NCBI GenBank assembly: GCA_009695465.1
Contig: SIAW01000019.1
Coordinates: 1 to 34,501 of the forward strand
DNA length: 34,501 nucleotides
Direction of reading: 5' to 3'
Source: Pedosphaera sp.
Lineage (GTDB): Bacteria > Verrucomicrobiota > Verrucomicrobiia > Limisphaerales > UBA1100
Shown here: piece after piece, positions 31,175-34,501 of the stretch
How positions within the stretch are numbered: the stretch's first letter is position 1
Layout: every line of letters begins with the position of its first letter
The notes under the pieces: model-generated
The model's database searches: none
What the model saw: the letters and a program-made list of their open reading frames with translations, nothing else
Told to the model about the DNA's origin: nothing
Program-made: the position numbers and the translations under genes

Positions 31175-31590
31175 GATTGCCGGTGACATGCGAGTACGCG
31201 GCGCGCGCGATGCTGATGCTGGCGGCCGATGCAGCGGGCGAACGGCGCGCGTTGAAGGTGGAGGTGCTGGCGCGCGCAGCGGGCACCTCGGCCAATTGTC
31301 TGGTGCACGTGCTGCTCAAATTGAAGATGGCCGGCTTGGTGCAAAGTCTGCGCGGCAAACAGGGCGGCTATCTGCTGGCGCGTTCGCGATCAAAGATCAC
31401 GCTGGGCGATGTGGTGCGCGCGGTGGAGGGGGATTTGGTGGAGGCACCTGCTCAGTCGGGGGATGGTCCGCCGGAGTTGCGTGCGGCTTGGGCGCGGTTG
31501 CGCGCGGAAGTGAACACGGCAGCCGATCGCATCACGTTGGAAGAACTGCTGGAGGCGCGCAGTCGCGGGCGCGAGATGTACTACATTTGA
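31171..31590 (+). CDS. Rrf2 family transcriptional regulator
   Basis: A 139-residue Rrf2 regulator with the winged helix-turn-helix near the N-terminus: CEYAARAMLMLAA (7-19), LARAAGTSANCLVHVLLKL (33-51), then the wing QSLRGKQGGYLLA (58-70) and ITLGDVVRAVEG (76-87). The only cysteines are C7 and C43; the three clustered cysteines that bind an iron-sulphur cluster in IscR and NsrR are absent. It therefore probably senses something else, as CymR-type members do. It is translationally coupled to the RluA-like gene; its target genes are unknown. Confidence 0.88.
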   Translation: MRLPVTCEYAARAMLMLAADAAGERRALKVEVLARAAGTSANCLVHVLLKLKMAGLVQSLRGKQGGYLLARSRSKITLGDVVRAVEGDLVEAPAQSGDGPPELRAAWARLRAEVNTAADRITLEELLEARSRGREMYYI

Positions 31591-31594
31591 CTCG

Positions 31595-31616
31595 GCGACA
31601 GACTTGGCCTTGTCGC
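31595..31616. terminator. hairpin between convergent genes, terminator uncertain
   Basis: GCGACA (31595-31600) and TGTCGC (31611-31616) form a six-base-pair stem, and one extra G-U pair reduces the loop to eight bases. It sits between the Rrf2 gene and the convergent small lipoprotein gene. No U-tract follows on either strand, so intrinsic termination is doubtful. Confidence 0.3.
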
Positions 31617-31631
31617 ATCAAACCGCGGCGG

Positions 31632-31832
31632 CTATGGGCCGGAGGGTTTGTTCATCTTCATGTTCGACTTGTTCTTCTTGCAGGTCAGTTGATGCCCCAT
31701 AAGTTCGGATGACGTGAAAGGCTCGCCACAATGCATGCACGGCTGTTGGTCATTGCAGCCGGTGATTCCCAGCATGCCCAATGGGGCGAGCAACAACGCG
31801 GCCAGTACTACCCATCGAAATGTTGTGTTCAT
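31632..31832 (-). CDS. small lipoprotein with C2HC zinc-finger-like motif
   Basis: A 66-residue protein not recognised as a known family. A hydrophobic signal (about 5-22) ends in the lipobox ITGC, with C26 as the predicted lipidated cysteine. The mature part holds C32-x2-C35, then H47-x3-C51, a C2HC pattern like that of small zinc fingers, followed by a lysine-rich tail. A metal-binding or redox role at the membrane is possible but not shown. GAGG five bases before the ATG at 31832 is a good ribosome-binding site and decides the start; the open frame continues upstream to 31892. The DUF255 lipoprotein gene lies 75 bases upstream on the same strand. Confidence 0.6.
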   Translation of the reverse strand: MNTTFRWVVLAALLLAPLGMLGITGCNDQQPCMHCGEPFTSSELMGHQLTCKKNKSNMKMNKPSGP

Positions 31833-31907
31833 GAATGCCTCGCTTTCTCCTGATGAAAAGATAGCAGCATTTGCGCGCCGCGGACAGGGCAAATTCAGGA
31901 GGCGCGG

Positions 31908-34154
31908 CTAGTTATCTTTGGGCGCTTTGGGCGGCGCGGGTGGTGGAGGCAATACTGGTGCTTTGCCCAGCTTGCGCAGGTGGCCTTGAATGGTGGCCAC
32001 ATCGGCGGTGGGCAGTTGGCATTCGGTGCCGGAGCACGCGTAAACCAGCGCACCATCTTTGTCGGGCTTGAGTCCGCGCGCGAATTCTTCCACCGGCCCA
32101 GCGATGCCCAGCACAACTTTGTTGGGCTGATACACGCCATGCACCGCGTGCAGCAACTTGCGCGTGTCCGGCTCGGCGGGATTGCCCGCGACAACGGCGC
32201 GCCACGGTGTGTTGAGCCAATAGTCCAGCGCGCTGAGCATGTAGGGCAGGGCTTGTGGCGCACGTTCCAGATTTTGCGAATACAGGCGCAGCGTCTTTTC
32301 CGCTTTTTGCGCGAACTCCTTTTGGTCGGTGATGGCCGCCAACCGCAGCAACGCCAGCGTGGCCACCGAGCCGCCGGAGGGCGTCGCGCCATCGTGGCTT
32401 TCCTTCACGCGCATGATGAGGTCGGCCGCACCGGCATCCTGCCAGAATCCACCTTGGGCACTGTCGTAGAATTTCTTGATCATCGCCTGCGCCAGATCAA
32501 TGGCGAAGGTCAGATGCTCGGTCTTCAACGTGGCTTGGTAGAGGTGGATCACTCCGTCGAGCTGGTAGGAGTAGGCTTCCAACAATTGCACGCTGTCACG
32601 TTCGCCGTCGCGCCAGCGATGATAGAGCGTCTTGGATTTTTCATCCCACAACTTGGATTTGATGAAGGCCAGATTCTTTTCGGCCGCCGCCAAATAAGTT
32701 TCATCGCCCAACACCGCATGGGCACGCGCGACAGCGCCGAGCATCAGCCCGTTCCACGAAGAGAGGATTTTATCGTCCAGATGCGGGCGCACGCGTTTGA
32801 TGCGCACCGCAAACATTTTCTCTTTGGCGCTGGCCAGCAACTTGGTTTCGTCGGCGCTGATTTTGGGATCGGAGATGTGCAGGACGTTTTGTTTTTTCAA
32901 CGGATCGGGATGGCTGTGATCCTCAAAATTGCCTTCCTCGGTGATTCCAAAATAGCGGATGGCCACCTTGGCCTCATCGGCGGACAGCAGCTTTTCCACT
33001 TCAGCTTTCGTCCAGCAATAGAACTTGCCCTCGTGTCCCTCGCTGTCGGCGTCTTCGGCGGAGTACCAGCCGCCTTCCGCATGCGTCATGTCGCGCTGGA
33101 TGTAGCGCAGGATGTCGCGCGCCACAGCGGCGTACTTCTCGTCGCCGCTCACCAGATAAGCGTCGAGGTACAGATTGATGAGCTGGGCGTTGTCATAAAG
33201 CATCTTTTCAAAGTGCGGCACCAACCACTGCTCATCCACTGAGTAACGGGAAAACCCGCCGCCGAGTTGGTCGTACATGCCGCCGGCCGCCATACGATCG
33301 CAAGTGTGGAGCACCATGTGAGTGCCGTTCTCGTCCTTGTCGCGCGCTGCTTGTCCGAGCAGGAAGGAAGGCTCGCTGGGCTGGGGAAACTTGGGGGCGC
33401 GCCGGCCGAATCCACCAAAGCGCGGGTCGTAGCTCGATTTGATTTTCGCCACGGCATTGGTCAACATGCCGCGCGTGAGCTGCGCATCAGGCTGCAACTC
33501 TTGGAGAGTCAGCTTGGAAATCTCGGCAGCAATCTTGTTGGCCTCCGCCGCAACTTCCTCGTGCTTCTCCTTCCACACTTCATCCACGCGATTGAGCAAT
33601 TGAATGAAGGCGGGCTTGCGGAAATAAGTGCCGCCGTGAAACGGTTTCTTGTCCGGCGTGAGAAACACCGACATCGGCCAGCCGCCGCCGCCCGTGGTGG
33701 CTTGCACGAAGGTCATGTAAATCTTGTCCACATCGGGCCGTTCTTCGCGGTCCACCTTGATGCTGACAAAATGCGCGTTGAGCACCGCGGCCACGTCCGT
33801 GCTCTCGAAGGATTCGCGCTCCATCACGTGGCACCAGTGGCAAGTGGAATAGCCGATGGAAAGGAAGATGGGTTTGTTTTCCTTCTTCGCTTTGGCAAAC
33901 GCCTCGTCGCCCCACGGGAACCAGTCCACCGGATTGAGCCGGTGCTGCTGGAGGTACGGCGACTTTTCCTTTGCGAGACGATTGGTGGTGGTGTGATGAG
34001 GTGCGCTCACGTGATTGGTTGCCGGCTGACCCGACGTAGAATTGGTTTGCGGCGCTGTGACGTTGCCCGCGTTGGATCGCGCTTTTTCAGAAGGCGGCGT
34101 GCAACCAACAGCCCACACGGCCATGCAAAGGAGTCCGGCGTGTTTCAAAGACAT
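31908..34154 (-). CDS. DUF255 thioredoxin-fold lipoprotein (YyaL/SPATA20 family)
   Basis: A 748-residue protein. The N-terminus looks like a lipoprotein signal ending in AVGC (C18), followed by a linker of about 40 residues rich in Thr, Ser, Asn and Pro. The DUF255 thioredoxin-like domain begins at [18 protein letters not shown] (65-82) and has the active-site-like CHWC (C105, C108), DREERPDVD and [15 protein letters not shown] large alpha-barrel part resembling glycosidase toroids ([35 protein letters not shown]) fills the rest. The family's enzymatic activity is not established. Most homologues have no signal peptide, so export is notable. The ATG at 34154 is chosen for the signal peptide; an in-frame start at 34187 exists. 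Confidence 0.9.
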   Translation of the reverse strand: MSLKHAGLLCMAVWAVGCTPPSEKARSNAGNVTAPQTNSTSGQPATNHVSAPHHTTTNRLAKEKSPYLQQHRLNPVDWFPWGDEAFAKAKKENKPIFLSIGYSTCHWCHVMERESFESTDVAAVLNAHFVSIKVDREERPDVDKIYMTFVQATTGGGGWPMSVFLTPDKKPFHGGTYFRKPAFIQLLNRVDEVWKEKHEEVAAEANKIAAEISKLTLQELQPDAQLTRGMLTNAVAKIKSSYDPRFGGFGRRAPKFPQPSEPSFLLGQAARDKDENGTHMVLHTCDRMAAGGMYDQLGGGFSRYSVDEQWLVPHFEKMLYDNAQLINLYLDAYLVSGDEKYAAVARDILRYIQRDMTHAEGGWYSAEDADSEGHEGKFYCWTKAEVEKLLSADEAKVAIRYFGITEEGNFEDHSHPDPLKKQNVLHISDPKISADETKLLASAKEKMFAVRIKRVRPHLDDKILSSWNGLMLGAVARAHAVLGDETYLAAAEKNLAFIKSKLWDEKSKTLYHRWRDGERDSVQLLEAYSYQLDGVIHLYQATLKTEHLTFAIDLAQAMIKKFYDSAQGGFWQDAGAADLIMRVKESHDGATPSGGSVATLALLRLAAITDQKEFAQKAEKTLRLYSQNLERAPQALPYMLSALDYWLNTPWRAVVAGNPAEPDTRKLLHAVHGVYQPNKVVLGIAGPVEEFARGLKPDKDGALVYACSGTECQLPTADVATIQGHLRKLGKAPVLPPPPAPPKAPKDN

Positions 34155-34159
34155 GCGCC

Positions 34160-34187
34160 AGCCTAGCAGTCGCCGTGCATCGGGCAA
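34160..34187 (-). promoter_or_regulatory. possible promoter abutting the DUF255 gene
   Basis: On the minus strand TTGCCC (34187-34182), a 16-base spacer and TAGGCT (34165-34160) form a promoter-like pair, with the -10 ending five bases before the ATG at 34154. If used, it would exclude the longer in-frame start at 34187. Confidence 0.33.
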
Positions 34188-34265
34188 AGTTCAAAACCAC
34201 CACGCATGCGGACGGGGTGTATCGGCTTGCCAATTGGACGACCTTCCACCAAGTTGCGCACCGCC

Positions 34266-34501
34266 ATGGCCAAGCAGGCGCTCATCACCGGCATCACCGG
34301 ACAAGACGGCTCGTATCTCGCTGAACTTCTCCTTTCAAAAGGCTACGAAGTTCACGGCATCATCCGCCGCGCCAGCACGTTCAACACGGGGCGGCTTGAT
34401 GCGATTTATCAAGATCCACACGCGAGCCATCAGCGTTTGTTTCTGCACTATGGCGACCTCGCCGATGCCAGTGCGCTCGCGCGGCTCATCGGCAAAATCC
34501 A
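34266..34501 (+). CDS. gmd: GDP-mannose 4,6-dehydratase, 5' part only
   Basis: The window ends inside this gene; 78 codons are visible. The protein starts [20 protein letters not shown], with the Rossmann dinucleotide-binding motif GITGQDG (9-15). It continues with [26 protein letters not shown] and [11 protein letters not shown], all characteristic of Gmd, which converts GDP-mannose to GDP-4-keto-6-deoxymannose, the precursor of GDP-fucose and related surface sugars. No Shine-Dalgarno site is visible before the ATG. It is divergent from the DUF255 gene across 111 bases, and a polysaccharide or nucleotide-sugar cluster may follow beyond the window. Confidence 0.93.
   Translation, partial: MAKQALITGITGQDGSYLAELLLSKGYEVHGIIRRASTFNTGRLDAIYQDPHASHQRLFLHYGDLADASALARLIGKI

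Overview
The window is GC-rich, densely packed chromosomal DNA. It most resembles a Gram-negative member of the Verrucomicrobiota, perhaps the Pedosphaera/Limisphaerales side of the phylum. That placement is inferred from gene content: a DUF5069 protein, a PmoA/DUF6807 protein beside a Tat-exported Gfo/Idh oxidoreductase and a DUF1080-like protein, a MoxR/Bat operon, and lipoproteins. It was not tested with a tree. Strong Shine-Dalgarno sites are scarce, while four-base ATGA overlaps between genes are common. No rRNA, tRNA, CRISPR array, insertion sequence or phage gene was seen, and no gene-free stretch reaches 300 bases.

Layout. (1) 1-1125, plus strand: a DUF5069 protein and an unrecognised membrane protein. 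(2) 1180-4446, minus: an exported carbohydrate-related cassette of PmoA/DUF6807, Gfo/Idh/MocA oxidoreductase and DUF1080-like protein, with a strong terminator just before the last gene. (3) 4519-13170, minus: a seven-gene MoxR/VWA operon (moxR, DUF58, DUF4381, batA, a giant batB fusion, batD, a TPR-SH3 membrane protein). (4) 13241-20035, minus: the translation and RNA operon nusA-infB-rbfA-nrnA-truB-ribF, with a clear promoter and a short leader containing an intrinsic terminator. (5) 20281-26473, plus: sppA, upp, an M24 peptidase, a sigma-70 factor, apt, an OGG1-type glycosylase and a ComB-family phosphatase. (6) 26537-30313, minus: an RraB-like protein with its own promoter, and the cluster queE, class III aminotransferase, rsmA, Nudix hydrolase. 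(7) 30398-31590, plus: an RluA-type pseudouridine synthase and an Rrf2 regulator. (8) 31632-34154, minus: a DUF255 thioredoxin-fold lipoprotein and a tiny lipoprotein with a C2HC metal-site pattern. (9) 34266 to the end, plus: the start of gmd.

The most unusual object is the 944-residue protein at 6808-9642. It joins a BatB-type VWA domain, a BatC-type TPR segment and a C-terminal region resembling the periplasmic transglutaminase-like part of TgpA. Serine stands where the catalytic cysteine should be, and a four-cysteine zinc-ribbon-like hairpin is inserted in the VWA domain. The MoxR-DUF58-TgpA and MoxR-BatA/B/C/D gene sets, usually separate, therefore appear merged into one operon and partly one polypeptide. 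The likely job is a MoxR-powered, VWA-based machine at the inner membrane that acts on envelope proteins.

The second signal is regulatory. The nusA leader carries an intrinsic terminator about 50 bases before the start codon, in a divergent intergenic region where no upstream gene needs terminating. This points to attenuation, plausibly NusA autoregulation. Several first-of-operon genes also have a TANNNT element only 5-7 bases before the start codon, which would fit leaderless transcripts.
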